Source: Streptomyces agglomeratus
GTDB taxonomy: Bacteria; Actinomycetota; Actinomycetes; Streptomycetales; Streptomycetaceae
Length of the DNA stretch: 64,000 bases
Direction: 5' to 3'
NCBI RefSeq assembly: GCF_001746415.1
Contig: NZ_MEHJ01000001.1
Span: forward strand, 2,625,001 to 2,689,000
A program made the translations under genes and the position numbers. The notes under the pieces were generated by a model. That model made no database searches. It was given only the letters and a program-made list of their open reading frames with translations, and was not told the origin of the DNA. Numbering within the stretch: the first letter of the stretch is position 1; each line of letters begins with the position of its first letter. Shown here in pieces: positions 55,055 to 63,414 of the stretch.

Positions 55055-56035
55055 TCAGAACAGCACCCTCGCGAGCGCGGCCCGTGCCGGCGCCACGCGC
55101 GGGTCGTCGCCGCCGATCACCTCGAAGAGCTCCAGCAGCCGCACCCGCGCCGCGTCGCGGTCGTCGCCGACGGTGCGGCGCACCGTCTCGACCAGACGCC
55201 CGAAGGCGTCCTCCACATGGCCGCCGACCAGATCCAGATCGGCCGCGGCGATCTGCGCCGCCACGTCGTCCGGATTCTCGGCGGCGTCCTGGCGCACCTT
55301 CTGCGGGTCGAGGTTCTGGACGCGCGCGAGGAGTTCCGCCTGCGCGAGACCGAGCTTGGCCTCGGTGTTGCCCGGGTCGTCGACCAGTACGTTCTTGTAC
55401 GCCTGGACCGCGCCGCCGAAGTCGTTCGCGTCCAGCGCCCGCGCCGCCGCTTCGAGCAGTGCGTCGTACGGACCGGCGGGCGCCTCTGCCGCTTCCGCCG
55501 CACCTTCACCGGCGCCCGCCGCCGGGTCGACGGCGATACCCGTCAGCCCGAAGCGCTCCTCGGCGACCTGGATGAGCTGATCCAGCGTCTCGCGGATCTG
55601 CGCCTCGGGGGCCGCGCCCTGGAAGAGCGGCAGCGCCTGCCCGGCGACCACCGCGAAGACCGCCGGGATCCCCTGGATCCCGAACTGCTGCATCAGCATC
55701 TGATTGGAGTCGACGTCCACCTTGGCGAGGACGAAGCGACCGTTGTACTGGAGGGCGAGGCGTTCGAGGAGCGGGCCGAGCTGCTTGCACGGCTCGCACC
55801 ACTCGGCCCAGAAGTCGATGACGACCGGGACTTCGGCGGAGCGCTGGAGGACATCGCGCTCGAAGCCGGCCTCGTCGACATCGATCACCAGACCGGACGG
55901 GGCAACGGCACCGCCACCGCCGCCGCTCCTGGCGGCCTCGGCACGCGCCTGCTCCGCCTTCTGCCGGGCTTCGCCGGCCGCCTTCACCGCGGCGAGGTCG
56001 ACGACGCCGCTCATGGACATGTTCCTAGGCTGCAT
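55055..56035 (-). CDS. Thioredoxin-TPR protein, CnoX/YbbN-like
   Basis: 326 residues, ATG with GGGGGAGG upstream. N-terminal coiled-coil-like segment (about 14-37), thioredoxin domain (about 45-150) with WAEWCEPCKQ (Cys80, Cys83) and cis-Pro IPAVF, then a C-terminal TPR-type helical domain (about 195-326). E. coli CnoX/YbbN has the same layout but a degenerate site; here both Cys are kept with the unusual CEPC, so it may be redox active. A role as a redox chaperone feeding GroEL or DnaK is inferred from the family. Single gene, divergent from tetR across 340 bp. Confidence 0.88.
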   Translation of the reverse strand: MQPRNMSMSGVVDLAAVKAAGEARQKAEQARAEAARSGGGGGAVAPSGLVIDVDEAGFERDVLQRSAEVPVVIDFWAEWCEPCKQLGPLLERLALQYNGRFVLAKVDVDSNQMLMQQFGIQGIPAVFAVVAGQALPLFQGAAPEAQIRETLDQLIQVAEERFGLTGIAVDPAAGAGEGAAEAAEAPAGPYDALLEAAARALDANDFGGAVQAYKNVLVDDPGNTEAKLGLAQAELLARVQNLDPQKVRQDAAENPDDVAAQIAAADLDLVGGHVEDAFGRLVETVRRTVGDDRDAARVRLLELFEVIGGDDPRVAPARAALARVLF

Positions 56036-56374
56036 GCGTACATCCTCCCCCTTTCGCGCGCGGTAAAGAAAAACTTGTGCCGGTCCGGTGCCTGTACGGT
56101 CGCCGGACAGCCACCGCGAGGACACCGGATACACGAACCGCGCCCGCCCGCAGCCCCCCGCCGGTTTGCGAGGCGTACGGACGAACACGGCCCAAGGTCC
56201 CGAGGAGGACCGGTTCGGCGCGGGGTCCCCACCCTCGCGCCAGGGTTTGTCGCTTTGGTTGTCGCTCTTTCGCTACTGGTCGTAGCGTAACTGGAAAGCC
56301 GGTCCGCCCGGTAGGCGGCCACCGTGATCTGGCTCACCGGCACCTGACACCTACCGGCCGGTATGGTCGCGGGC
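56036..56374. other. Divergent promoter region between thioredoxin-TPR and tetR genes
   Basis: About 340 bp with no gene. Features: a short hairpin CGCTAC-N5-GTAGCG at 56271-56287 and palindrome TACCGGCCGGTA at 56352-56363 touching the first possible start of the TetR gene. Shine-Dalgarno GGGGGAGG for the thioredoxin gene is at the left end. Confidence 0.5.
56352..56363. promoter_or_regulatory. Palindrome TACCGGCCGGTA at the tetR start
   Basis: A 12-bp perfect palindrome whose last base is the A of an ATG at 56363. A near copy (TACCGGCCGGTC) lies at 60161-60172 just upstream of the marR gene. TetR autoregulation through this site is plausible. Confidence 0.45.
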
Positions 56375-57019
56375 ATGTCCAGCCACCCCCCGCTCCCCCC
56401 TCCCAGCCGCACGGGCCGCCCGCGCAGCGTCGAGGCCCACGCCGCCATCCTCAGGGCGACGAGGGCCGCGCTGGTGGACCTGGGCTGGTCGAAGCTGACG
56501 ATGGGCGACGTGGCGAGCCGGGCGGGAGTCGCCAAGACCACGCTGTACCGCCGCTGGGCGAACAAGAGCGAGCTGGTCGTCGACGCCGTGGCCGTCCTCT
56601 TCGACGAACTGCGGCTGCCGGACCGGGGAAGCCTGATGGCCGACGTCGAAGGGGTGGTGCTCCAGTTCGCCGCGCTGCTCGACCGGCCGGAGGCCAAGAC
56701 CGCGCTGATGGCCGTCGTCGCGGAGTCGACGCGCGACGAGGCGCTGCGGAAACGTATCCGCTCGGCGATCGTCGACCGCCAGAAGTGCCTGGTGCTGCTG
56801 GGCCGGGAGCGCGCCCAGGCCCGCGGCGAACTGCCGTACGAGGACGACCCCGCCCAGGCGGCCCGTAACGCGGACCTGATCTTCGACATCATCGCGGGCG
56901 CCGTCGTCCACCGGGCCCTGGTGAGCGCGGAACCGGTGGACCGGGAGTGGGCCCACAGCTTCTCGCTCCTGCTGGTGAACGGCCTGACGTCGGGAGTCGC
57001 TTCGGAATCGGAGTCATAG
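56375..57019 (+). CDS. TetR-family transcriptional regulator
   Basis: 214 residues from the ATG at 56375; an ATG at 56363 is in frame, neither has a good Shine-Dalgarno. N-terminal HTH: SVEAHAAILRATRAALVDLGWSKLTMGDVASRAGVAKTTLYRRW (parts: TMGDVASRAGVAKTTLYRRW) and the TetR_C-type helical ligand domain. Ligand and targets are unknown; the palindrome at its own start suggests autoregulation. Downstream lies only a decayed acetyltransferase. Confidence 0.9.
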   Translation: MSSHPPLPPPSRTGRPRSVEAHAAILRATRAALVDLGWSKLTMGDVASRAGVAKTTLYRRWANKSELVVDAVAVLFDELRLPDRGSLMADVEGVVLQFAALLDRPEAKTALMAVVAESTRDEALRKRIRSAIVDRQKCLVLLGRERAQARGELPYEDDPAQAARNADLIFDIIAGAVVHRALVSAEPVDREWAHSFSLLLVNGLTSGVASESES

Positions 57020-57144
57020 GCCGGGCCCACGACGGCGGCGACGGACCACACCGCACGGTGGCGCCCGCCGCACATCCGTCCGGTCGGTGATGTCGCGTCA
57101 ACTCCTGCTGCCCGAACCGGAACCCGTGGTCATGGAGCTGCGGG

Positions 57145-57346
57145 GACCGCATCCGCGCCCCGTTCCACCGCGACTACGGCCATCACATCGCCACCGGTAC
57201 GGGCACGTTCGTCAACCGTCTGCCCCGGCGTGACCATCGGCCGCGCGAACGCGATGGTGGGCGCGGGCTCCGTGGTCACCAAGGGTCTGCTTCCCCCTGG
57301 CGTGCCGGCCGCCGGAAGCCCGACGCGCGTCGTCCGCACGCTGTGA
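57145..57346 (+). pseudogene. Remnant of a maltose/galactoside O-acetyltransferase (hexapeptide repeat)
   Basis: Two fragments in different frames. 57145-57217 reads DRIRAPFHRDYGHHIATGTG and on to TFVN, matching the IRPPFHCDYG region of maltose O-acetyltransferase. 57224-57346 reads PGVTIGRANAMVGAGSVVTK then PPGVPAAGSPTRVVRTL and stop, matching the family's C-terminal end. The central left-handed helix is missing and no start is present, so it is a decayed gene. The rest of the gap 57020-57426 shows no other feature. Confidence 0.75.
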
Positions 57347-57426
57347 CCCCGGCCGCCGGGCGGGCGCGCGCCCGTCCCCCTGGCGACCGACGCCCGGGGA
57401 CGAGGACACCCGCGTGGGAAGCCTCC

Positions 57427-59127
57427 TCAGAACCCCGGCGGCTCCGTGTAGACCCCCCACTCGTCCCTCAGGACGCCGCAGATCTCGCCCAGGGTCGCTT
57501 CGGCACGTACCGCCGTGAGCATCGGCTCTATCATGTTCGACCCGTCGCGCGCGGCCGCGAGCAGCGCGTCCAGCGACGCTCGTACCTTGGCGTCGTCCCG
57601 CGCCGCCTTGCGCTCCGCCAGCGTGCTCACCTGCACGCGCTCGACCTCGTGGCTCACCCGCAGGATCTCCAGGTCGCCCGTCACCGAGCCGTGGTGGCAG
57701 TTCACACCCACCACCCGCTTGTCGCCCTTCTCCACCGACCGCTGGTACTGGAAGGCGGATTCCGCGATCTCCCCGGTGAACCAGCCGTCCTCGATCCCGC
57801 GCAGGATTCCGGAGGTGATCGGACCGATCGGATGGCGCCCGTCCGAGTGCGCCCGTGTCCCCCGCTCCTTGATCTGGTCGAAGATCTTCTCCGCGTCCGC
57901 CTCGATGCGGTCGGTCAGCTGCTCGATGTACCAGGAGCCGCCCAGCGGGTCCGCCACGTTCGCGACGCCCGTCTCCTCCATCAGCACCTGCTGCGTACGC
58001 AGCGCGATCTCCGCCGCCTGCTCGCTCGGCAGCGCGAGCGTCTCGTCCAGCGCGTTGGTGTGCAGCGAGTTCGTTCCGCCCAGCACCGCCGCCAGCGCCT
58101 CGACCGCCGTACGCACCACGTTGTTGTACGGCTGCTGAGCGGTCAGTGACACACCCGCCGTCTGCGTGTGGAACCGCAGCCACTGCGCCTTGTCCGTCCG
58201 CGCGCCGTAGACGTCCCGCATCCACCGCGCCCAGATCCTCCTGGCCGCGCGGAACTTCGCGATCTCCTCGAAGAAGTCCACGTGCGCGTCGAAGAAGAAC
58301 GACAGGCCCGGCGCGAAGTGGTCCACGTCCATGCCCCGGCTGAGGCCCAGCTCGACGTATCCGAAGCCGTCCGCCAGCGTGTACGCGAGCTCCTGCGCGG
58401 CCGTCGCTCCCGCCTCGCGGATGTGGTAGCCGGAGACCGACAGCGGCTTGTACGCCGGGATCGAGCGCGCGCAGTGCTCCATCAGGTCGCCGATCAGGCG
58501 CAGGTGCGGCTCCGGCTGGAAGAGCCACTCCTTCTGCGCGATGTACTCCTTGAAGATGTCGGTCTGGAGCGTGCCGTTGAGGACCCCGGGGTCCACCCCC
58601 TGCCGCTCCGCCGCGACCAGGTACATGCAGAAGACGGGGACGGCCGGCCCGCTGATCGTCATGGACGTGGTGACGTCGCCCAGCGGGATGTCCTTGAACA
58701 GGACCTCCATGTCGGCGGCGGAATCGATGGCCACACCGCAGTGCCCGACCTCGCCGAGCGCCTTCGGCTCGTCCGAGTCGCGGCCCATCAGCGTCGGCAT
58801 GTCGAAGGCCACGGACAGGCCGCCGCCGCCGTTCGCCAGGATCATCTTGTAGCGCTCGTTCGTCTGCTCGGCATTGCCGAAGCCGGCGAACTGGCGGATG
58901 GTCCAAGTCCGGCCCCGGTAGCCGGTCGGGTGCAGGCCGCGGGTGAAGGGGTACTCCCCCGGCCACCCGATGCGCTCGAATCCCTCGTACGTGTCACCGG
59001 GCCGCGGCCCGTACACGGGGTCGACCGGGTCTCCGGAGAGCGTGGTGAAGTCCGCGTCGCGCTTGCGGGCCTTGTCGTAACGGGCCTGCCAGCGGCGGCG
59101 GCCTTCCTCGATCGCTTCAGCGTCCAT
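57427..59127 (-). CDS. icmA: Isobutyryl-CoA mutase large subunit IcmA
   Basis: 566 residues, the length of known IcmA, lacking the B12-binding domain that resides on the separate IcmB. Specificity residues are clear: Phe80 (IRQFAGFGNAEQTN) and Gln198 (KEYIAQKEW) replace Tyr and Arg of methylmalonyl-CoA mutase, which marks isobutyryl/butyryl-CoA. With IcmB and adenosylcobalamin it interconverts isobutyryl- and n-butyryl-CoA, linking valine breakdown to polyketide and fatty acid building blocks. A perfect 24-bp palindrome lies only seven bases before the ATG, and no Shine-Dalgarno is seen. icmB is not in the window. Confidence 0.95.
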   Translation of the reverse strand: MDAEAIEEGRRRWQARYDKARKRDADFTTLSGDPVDPVYGPRPGDTYEGFERIGWPGEYPFTRGLHPTGYRGRTWTIRQFAGFGNAEQTNERYKMILANGGGGLSVAFDMPTLMGRDSDEPKALGEVGHCGVAIDSAADMEVLFKDIPLGDVTTSMTISGPAVPVFCMYLVAAERQGVDPGVLNGTLQTDIFKEYIAQKEWLFQPEPHLRLIGDLMEHCARSIPAYKPLSVSGYHIREAGATAAQELAYTLADGFGYVELGLSRGMDVDHFAPGLSFFFDAHVDFFEEIAKFRAARRIWARWMRDVYGARTDKAQWLRFHTQTAGVSLTAQQPYNNVVRTAVEALAAVLGGTNSLHTNALDETLALPSEQAAEIALRTQQVLMEETGVANVADPLGGSWYIEQLTDRIEADAEKIFDQIKERGTRAHSDGRHPIGPITSGILRGIEDGWFTGEIAESAFQYQRSVEKGDKRVVGVNCHHGSVTGDLEILRVSHEVERVQVSTLAERKAARDDAKVRASLDALLAAARDGSNMIEPMLTAVRAEATLGEICGVLRDEWGVYTEPPGF

Positions 59128-59134
59128 ACTTCGA

Positions 59135-59158
59135 ATTTACTAGGACGTCCTAGTAAAT
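59135..59158. promoter_or_regulatory. 24-bp perfect palindrome upstream of icmA
   Basis: Half-site ATTTACTAGGAC at 59135-59146 mirrored at 59147-59158. AT-rich ends and an ACGT centre are typical of MarR or TetR operators. Being within eight bases of the icmA start, a bound protein would block transcription or its start. Confidence 0.75.
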
Positions 59159-59168
59159 GTCGATGGCC

Positions 59169-59197
59169 GACCGCCACAAGCCACGCTTGTGGCGGTC
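59169..59197 (-). terminator. Terminator between DUF3817 and icmA
   Basis: A 12-bp perfect stem (GACCGCCACAAG at 59169-59180 with 59186-59197), 5-nt loop, 15 bases past the DUF3817 stop. It separates icmA from the upstream marR-DUF3817 transcript. Confidence 0.8.
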
Positions 59198-59212
59198 AGA
59201 ACGCGTGGATGA

Positions 59213-59539
59213 TCAGACCTTCGCCGTCACCGGGCGCGCGTCCGTGATCAGCGCACGGGCCTCGCGGGTGATCTTCGGCTCGACAAAGAACGAGGCCAGG
59301 GGGATGCAGCCGGCCGCCAGCACCCACAGCAGCTTGCCGAACGGCCACTTCGCCTTGGTGCCGAGATCGAAGGCGAAGACGACATAGATGATGAACAGCA
59401 CACCGTGGATCTGCGAGATGAGCATGGTGTCGCCGACGTGGAACACGTACTTCGCGACGATCGCCACGGTGAAGACCAGCAGCCACACGGCGGTGATGTA
59501 CGCCATCACCCGGTATCGGGACAGCACATTCGACTTCAT
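59213..59539 (-). CDS. DUF3817 small integral membrane protein
   Basis: 108 residues. Three hydrophobic helices: YRVMAYITAVWLLVFTVAIVAKY (about 9-31, parts), ISQIHGVLFIIYVVFAFDL (about 41-59) and LLWVLAAGCIPLASFFVEP (about 71-89). HGVLFIIY and PLASFFVEPKITRE are the family's conserved pieces. Function unknown, though members often neighbour MarR genes, as here. In the same direction as marR with a 100-bp gap; may be its target. Confidence 0.85.
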   Translation of the reverse strand: MKSNVLSRYRVMAYITAVWLLVFTVAIVAKYVFHVGDTMLISQIHGVLFIIYVVFAFDLGTKAKWPFGKLLWVLAAGCIPLASFFVEPKITREARALITDARPVTAKV

Positions 59540-59639
59540 GGCGTCGAGCGTAGCGGGGCCGGGCGGGCGATCTTCGCGCGGGTTGCCGGTTCTGGACCGT
59601 TTCGCCCCGGCCCTCCCGCGCCGCCCCCGGAACCGGCGC

Positions 59640-60149
59640 CTACTTCTCCTCGAAGTCGTGGGCCGCCACCCGCAGCGGACGCAGCATGGCGAAGATCTCC
59701 GCGCACTCCTCGGCGTCGTACACACCCAGCCCGAAGTCCATCGCCATCAGGTCGCGGGTCGCCGCCTCCACCACCTCGCGGCCCTTCCCGGTGATCGAGG
59801 CGAGCGTGCCGCGACCGTCGTTCGGATTGGGCCGTTTGTCGACGAGACCGGACTTCACCAGCCGGTCGACGGTGTTCGTGACGGACGTCGGGTGGACCAT
59901 CAGCCGCTCACCGATCTTGGACATCGGCAGTTCGCCCTGCTTGGAGAAGGTGAGCAGCACCAGCGCCTCGTACCGCGCGAAGGTCAGTCCGTACGGTCTG
60001 ACGACGGCGTCGACCTCCGCGAGGAGGATCTGGTGCGCGCGCATGATCGACGTGATCGCGGACATCGAGGGGACGGGTCCCCAGCGCTGCCGCCAGAGTT
60101 CGTCGGCTCTGGCGATGGGATCGAACGGGAGGCTGAGCGGCTTCGGCAC
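59640..60149 (-). CDS. MarR-family transcriptional regulator
   Basis: 169 residues from a GTG at 60149. Winged helix: LTFARYEALVLLTFSKQGELPMSKIGERLMVHPTSVTNTVDRLVKSGLV (parts: MSKIGERLMVHPTSVTNTVD), wing DKRPNPNDGRGTLASIT, and flanking dimer helices. The long N-terminus (LPFDPIARADELWRQRW) is common in Streptomyces members next to DUF3817 and acyl-CoA genes. Likely a repressor sensing a phenolic or acyl ligand; the icmA palindrome is a strong candidate target. 230 bp upstream (60150-60381) carry TACCGGCCGGTC and otherwise nothing clear. Confidence 0.9.
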   Translation of the reverse strand: MPKPLSLPFDPIARADELWRQRWGPVPSMSAITSIMRAHQILLAEVDAVVRPYGLTFARYEALVLLTFSKQGELPMSKIGERLMVHPTSVTNTVDRLVKSGLVDKRPNPNDGRGTLASITGKGREVVEAATRDLMAMDFGLGVYDAEECAEIFAMLRPLRVAAHDFEEK

Positions 60150-60381
60150 GGCGTCGACCTTACCGGCCGGTCATATCGCGGACATCCCCGTCTCGCGCTT
60201 CGGTCGAATTCGAAGCCGGCCACGCGTACGCGAACCCTCCGCCGCCACGGGCACGGCCACCACGCCCCCCACCACCCCACCGGTGTCGCAGCCGTACCCG
60301 ATATGCGCACTATGCAACGATTGCCCGGTCCCTGGCGTCGCCCAGCCGACGTCGCCCAGTCGAACCGTTCAAGGGGGCTGG

Positions 60382-61416
60382 ATGTCCGGCCGCAGACCGA
60401 CCCGCTCGCTCACCGCTGCCGCGCTCGCCTGCCTCGCACTCGCCGCCGGCTGCTCCGGCTCCGGCAGCTCCGGGCCCGGGTCGGGGCAGGCGGCCGGCAC
60501 GGCCGCCACCGCGCGGGACCAGGCGCCGGGCCGGGACTCGTCCCCGTACTGGGTCGACCCTCGGAGCGACGCCGCCCGCCAGGTCGCGGAGTGGGAGGCG
60601 CAGGGCCGCAGCGCCGACGCGGACGTGCTGCGGCGGATCTCCGAAAGGCCGGTGGCCGACTGGCCGGCCGGGGACGATCCCGCGCCCGACATCGAGAAGG
60701 CCGTGCGCGGCGCGGCCCGGGACGGCCGGACCGTCGTACTCGTCGCGTACAACATCCCCCACCGCGACTGCGGCCAGCACTCCGCGGGAGGCGCCGACGA
60801 CGCCGAGACCTACCGCCGCTGGATCGGCTCCTTCGCCGACAGCATCGGCTCCGCCCCGGCCATCGTCATCCTGGAGCCGGACGCCGTGGCCCACATCGTG
60901 GACGGGTGCACGCCGGCCGAGGAGCACGACGAACGCACCGAGCTCCTCTCCGGTGCGGTCGACCGGCTCAAGCAGCAGCCGAAGACCAAGGTGTACCTGG
61001 ACGCGGGCAATCCGGCGTGGATCGACGACCCCGGCAAGCTCGTGGAACCCCTTGAACGGGCCGGCGTCGACCGGGCCGACGGCATCTCGCTCAATGTCTC
61101 CAACTTCCAGGCGAACGACACCGTCAGATCGTTCGGCGCCCGGCTGTCCGGCCTCCTCGGCGGCGCCCACTTCGTGATCGACAGCAGCCGCAACGGCAAT
61201 GGCCCCCTGCCCGGCAGCCGCACCGACGCCTGGTGCAACCCCACCGGGCGCGCGCTCGGTACGCCGCCCAGCGACCGCACCGGAGACCCGCTGCTCGACG
61301 CGTACCTGTGGATCAAGCGGCCCGGCGACTCGGACGGCGAGTGCCGGGGAGGCCCGGCGGCCGGCACCTGGTGGCCGGACTACGCGCTGGGGCTGGCCCG
61401 CCGCGCGAAGGCGTGA
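60382..61416 (+). CDS. cslZ: GH6 endoglucanase lipoprotein CslZ
   Basis: 344 residues, ATG with AAGGGGG upstream. Signal with lipobox AAGC (Cys24), a Ser/Gly linker, then GH6 domain: VLVAYNIPHRDC, VILEPDAV (catalytic Asp), DGISLNVSNF, FVIDSSRNGNG and AWCNPTGRALG, LWIKRPGDSDGEC. Hydrolyses beta-1,4-glucan. Together with glxA and cslA it forms the conserved set that builds a beta-glucan at hyphal tips; CslZ may trim or release it. Convergent with glxA, 39 bp between stops. Confidence 0.9.
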   Translation: MSGRRPTRSLTAAALACLALAAGCSGSGSSGPGSGQAAGTAATARDQAPGRDSSPYWVDPRSDAARQVAEWEAQGRSADADVLRRISERPVADWPAGDDPAPDIEKAVRGAARDGRTVVLVAYNIPHRDCGQHSAGGADDAETYRRWIGSFADSIGSAPAIVILEPDAVAHIVDGCTPAEEHDERTELLSGAVDRLKQQPKTKVYLDAGNPAWIDDPGKLVEPLERAGVDRADGISLNVSNFQANDTVRSFGARLSGLLGGAHFVIDSSRNGNGPLPGSRTDAWCNPTGRALGTPPSDRTGDPLLDAYLWIKRPGDSDGECRGGPAAGTWWPDYALGLARRAKA

Positions 61417-61455
61417 GGGGGCGGGGCAGCGGGGGATGCGGGGCAGCGGCCGCAC

Positions 61456-63411
61456 TTACTTCACGTGGATCCACTTCGCCTCCGACGGCGTCCCCTCGGC
61501 GTCGGTGACGAACAGCATGTACCAGCCGGGCGGCACCAGGGACTTGTCGCCCGGCACCTCCACCGTGACCCGGCCGCGGCCCTTGCGCAGGCCGAGTTCG
61601 ATGGAGCGCTGCTCGACATCCGTCGTGTGCGTCACCGCGCTCGGCCGCATCAGCCGGGCCCGCGCGATCCGCTCGGGGTGCGCGGTCCGGTACGTCGCCC
61701 TCCCCGACGCCCCCAGCTCGCGCGGCCCGGCCCCCAGCACCGGACGCAGTGCCTTGTCCCGGAAGAGGTACGGCGGCGTGTAGACCTCCATCCGCTGCTC
61801 GAACTTGCCGAGCTTCGTGTTGTCCTTGTCGCCGAAGAGCGAATCGGAGCCGAAGGTCACCACCCGGCCGTCGGGCAGCAGCAGCGCCTCGGAGTGATAG
61901 TTGCGTCCCACGGTCGGGTCGGCCGCCGCCTTGAAGGCGTTCGTCTTCGGGTCGTAGAACTGCGCCTTGAGGATGTTGCTGGCGCCGCGCCCCCGGTAGT
62001 CCCCGGAGCCGCCGCTGGTGAAGACCGTGTCGTCCGGCATGATGACGCTGTTCAGGTACCGCGTGCCCTGCGGGAGCCGGGGTCCGGGCTCGAAGGCCGG
62101 GCTCTCCTTGTTCAGGTCGATGACCGCCGTACGCCCGGTCGCCTTCTCGGACTCCCCGACGCCCCCTCCGCCGAGGATCATCACCCGCTGGTTCTGCGCG
62201 GGCGGCAGGACCAGTGACGCCGCAGTCTCGGTCTGGTCGAGATCGGTGAGCCCGCCGACCTTCTTGAAGGTGTTCTTCTCCAGGTCCCAGATGCCGGGAT
62301 CGCGGCCCTTGTCGGCCGGTCCGTAACCGGCGTTCGCGCCGGAGTAGAAGAGCTTGCCGCCCTTGGTGAGGAAGAGCGCCGGGTACGTCGGGAAGTACCG
62401 GAAGGGCGCCTTCGACCACTTCTTCGTCTTCGGGTCGTAGTACTCGTTGTCGCCGGCCAGGATGGCGCCGACGTCGTCGAGGCCGGAGACCGCGAGCACC
62501 TTGCCGTTCTGGAGGGTGACCAGCGTCGGGTACCAGCGGGCCTCCTTCATGGGGTCGACGGGTATGTACCGCTCCGCCTTCGGGTCGAACTCGTACGCCG
62601 CCCTGATGCCCTGGTAGTCCTGCTTGTCCATGGTGATCGCCTCGGCGAGGCCGTACGCGTTGTCGGCGTCCTCGCCCTTGAGTCCGAGGATCTCGTACTG
62701 CGCGGACTGCTTGGTGACCGCCTTCGGCCCTTCCTCGACGGCCTCGACGAATACCCGGGCCTCGGCCGCCTTGACGCTGGTCTTCCAGGGCAGCATGCGT
62801 CCGCTCTTGGCGTACGAGATCTTGAACTGGCGCTTCGCCTTCGGGACGGTCACGTCGAACCGCGACACGTACGTGATCCCGGAGGGCGAGCGGAACCGGG
62901 TGCCCTTCTTGAAGGTGATGGGCTTGTCCGGGTTCTCGTTCTTGACCCGCATCCCGCCGCCGGCCCGCATGACCTTGTCGCCCATCACCTCGTAGCGTGC
63001 CGTGCCGCCCGCCACCAGCAGCCGCCCGTCGGGCAGTTGCGCGTGCCCGGCGCAGAAGAAGTCCTCGGGGGTCGGTACCAGCTCGAAGGAGTCGTCCCGC
63101 GGGTCCCACAGGACGGTCTCGAAGGTGCCCTCGTCGAACTTCTTCTGCTCGTTGCCCGAGCCCGCGATGATCAGCACCTTGCCGGTGTGGAGCAGGGCCG
63201 CGTGGATGGCGTTCGTGCGGTACTTCTCGGGGATGTCGACGGTCGACCAGGAGCCGTACTGCGCCTTGTAGCCGGGCTGCGCGATCTTGTACGCGTGGTA
63301 CTTCTCCTCCACGAAGGTCAGCGCCGCCGGGGCGTTGAGTCCCGCGAGCACCACGACGGCTCCGCCGCCCAGCAGCGTCTTCTTGAACTTCTGCGTCGGC
63401 CGGTAGGCCAT
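61456..63411 (-). CDS. glxA: GlxA copper radical oxidase (galactose oxidase-like)
   Basis: 651 residues with an N-terminal membrane anchor (about 12-34). Kelch-like propeller and C-terminal Ig domain. Radical cofactor candidates: Cys120 (FFCAGH) and Tyr294 in ARWYPTL with stacking Trp293; copper ligands Tyr505-His506 (NYHSEALLLPDG) and His595 (VTHTTD). These align with S. lividans GlxA, needed for tip glycan deposition and morphogenesis, and its copper loading depends on Sco-type chaperones. Three bases separate it from cslA, so the two are one operon. Confidence 0.94.
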   Translation of the reverse strand: MAYRPTQKFKKTLLGGGAVVVLAGLNAPAALTFVEEKYHAYKIAQPGYKAQYGSWSTVDIPEKYRTNAIHAALLHTGKVLIIAGSGNEQKKFDEGTFETVLWDPRDDSFELVPTPEDFFCAGHAQLPDGRLLVAGGTARYEVMGDKVMRAGGGMRVKNENPDKPITFKKGTRFRSPSGITYVSRFDVTVPKAKRQFKISYAKSGRMLPWKTSVKAAEARVFVEAVEEGPKAVTKQSAQYEILGLKGEDADNAYGLAEAITMDKQDYQGIRAAYEFDPKAERYIPVDPMKEARWYPTLVTLQNGKVLAVSGLDDVGAILAGDNEYYDPKTKKWSKAPFRYFPTYPALFLTKGGKLFYSGANAGYGPADKGRDPGIWDLEKNTFKKVGGLTDLDQTETAASLVLPPAQNQRVMILGGGGVGESEKATGRTAVIDLNKESPAFEPGPRLPQGTRYLNSVIMPDDTVFTSGGSGDYRGRGASNILKAQFYDPKTNAFKAAADPTVGRNYHSEALLLPDGRVVTFGSDSLFGDKDNTKLGKFEQRMEVYTPPYLFRDKALRPVLGAGPRELGASGRATYRTAHPERIARARLMRPSAVTHTTDVEQRSIELGLRKGRGRVTVEVPGDKSLVPPGWYMLFVTDAEGTPSEAKWIHVK

Positions 63412-63414
63412 GGG

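Noticed and set aside
57020..57426. Complete acetyltransferase gene
   Set aside because: Only terminal fragments in different frames are seen and no start codon fits, so it is listed as a pseudogene.
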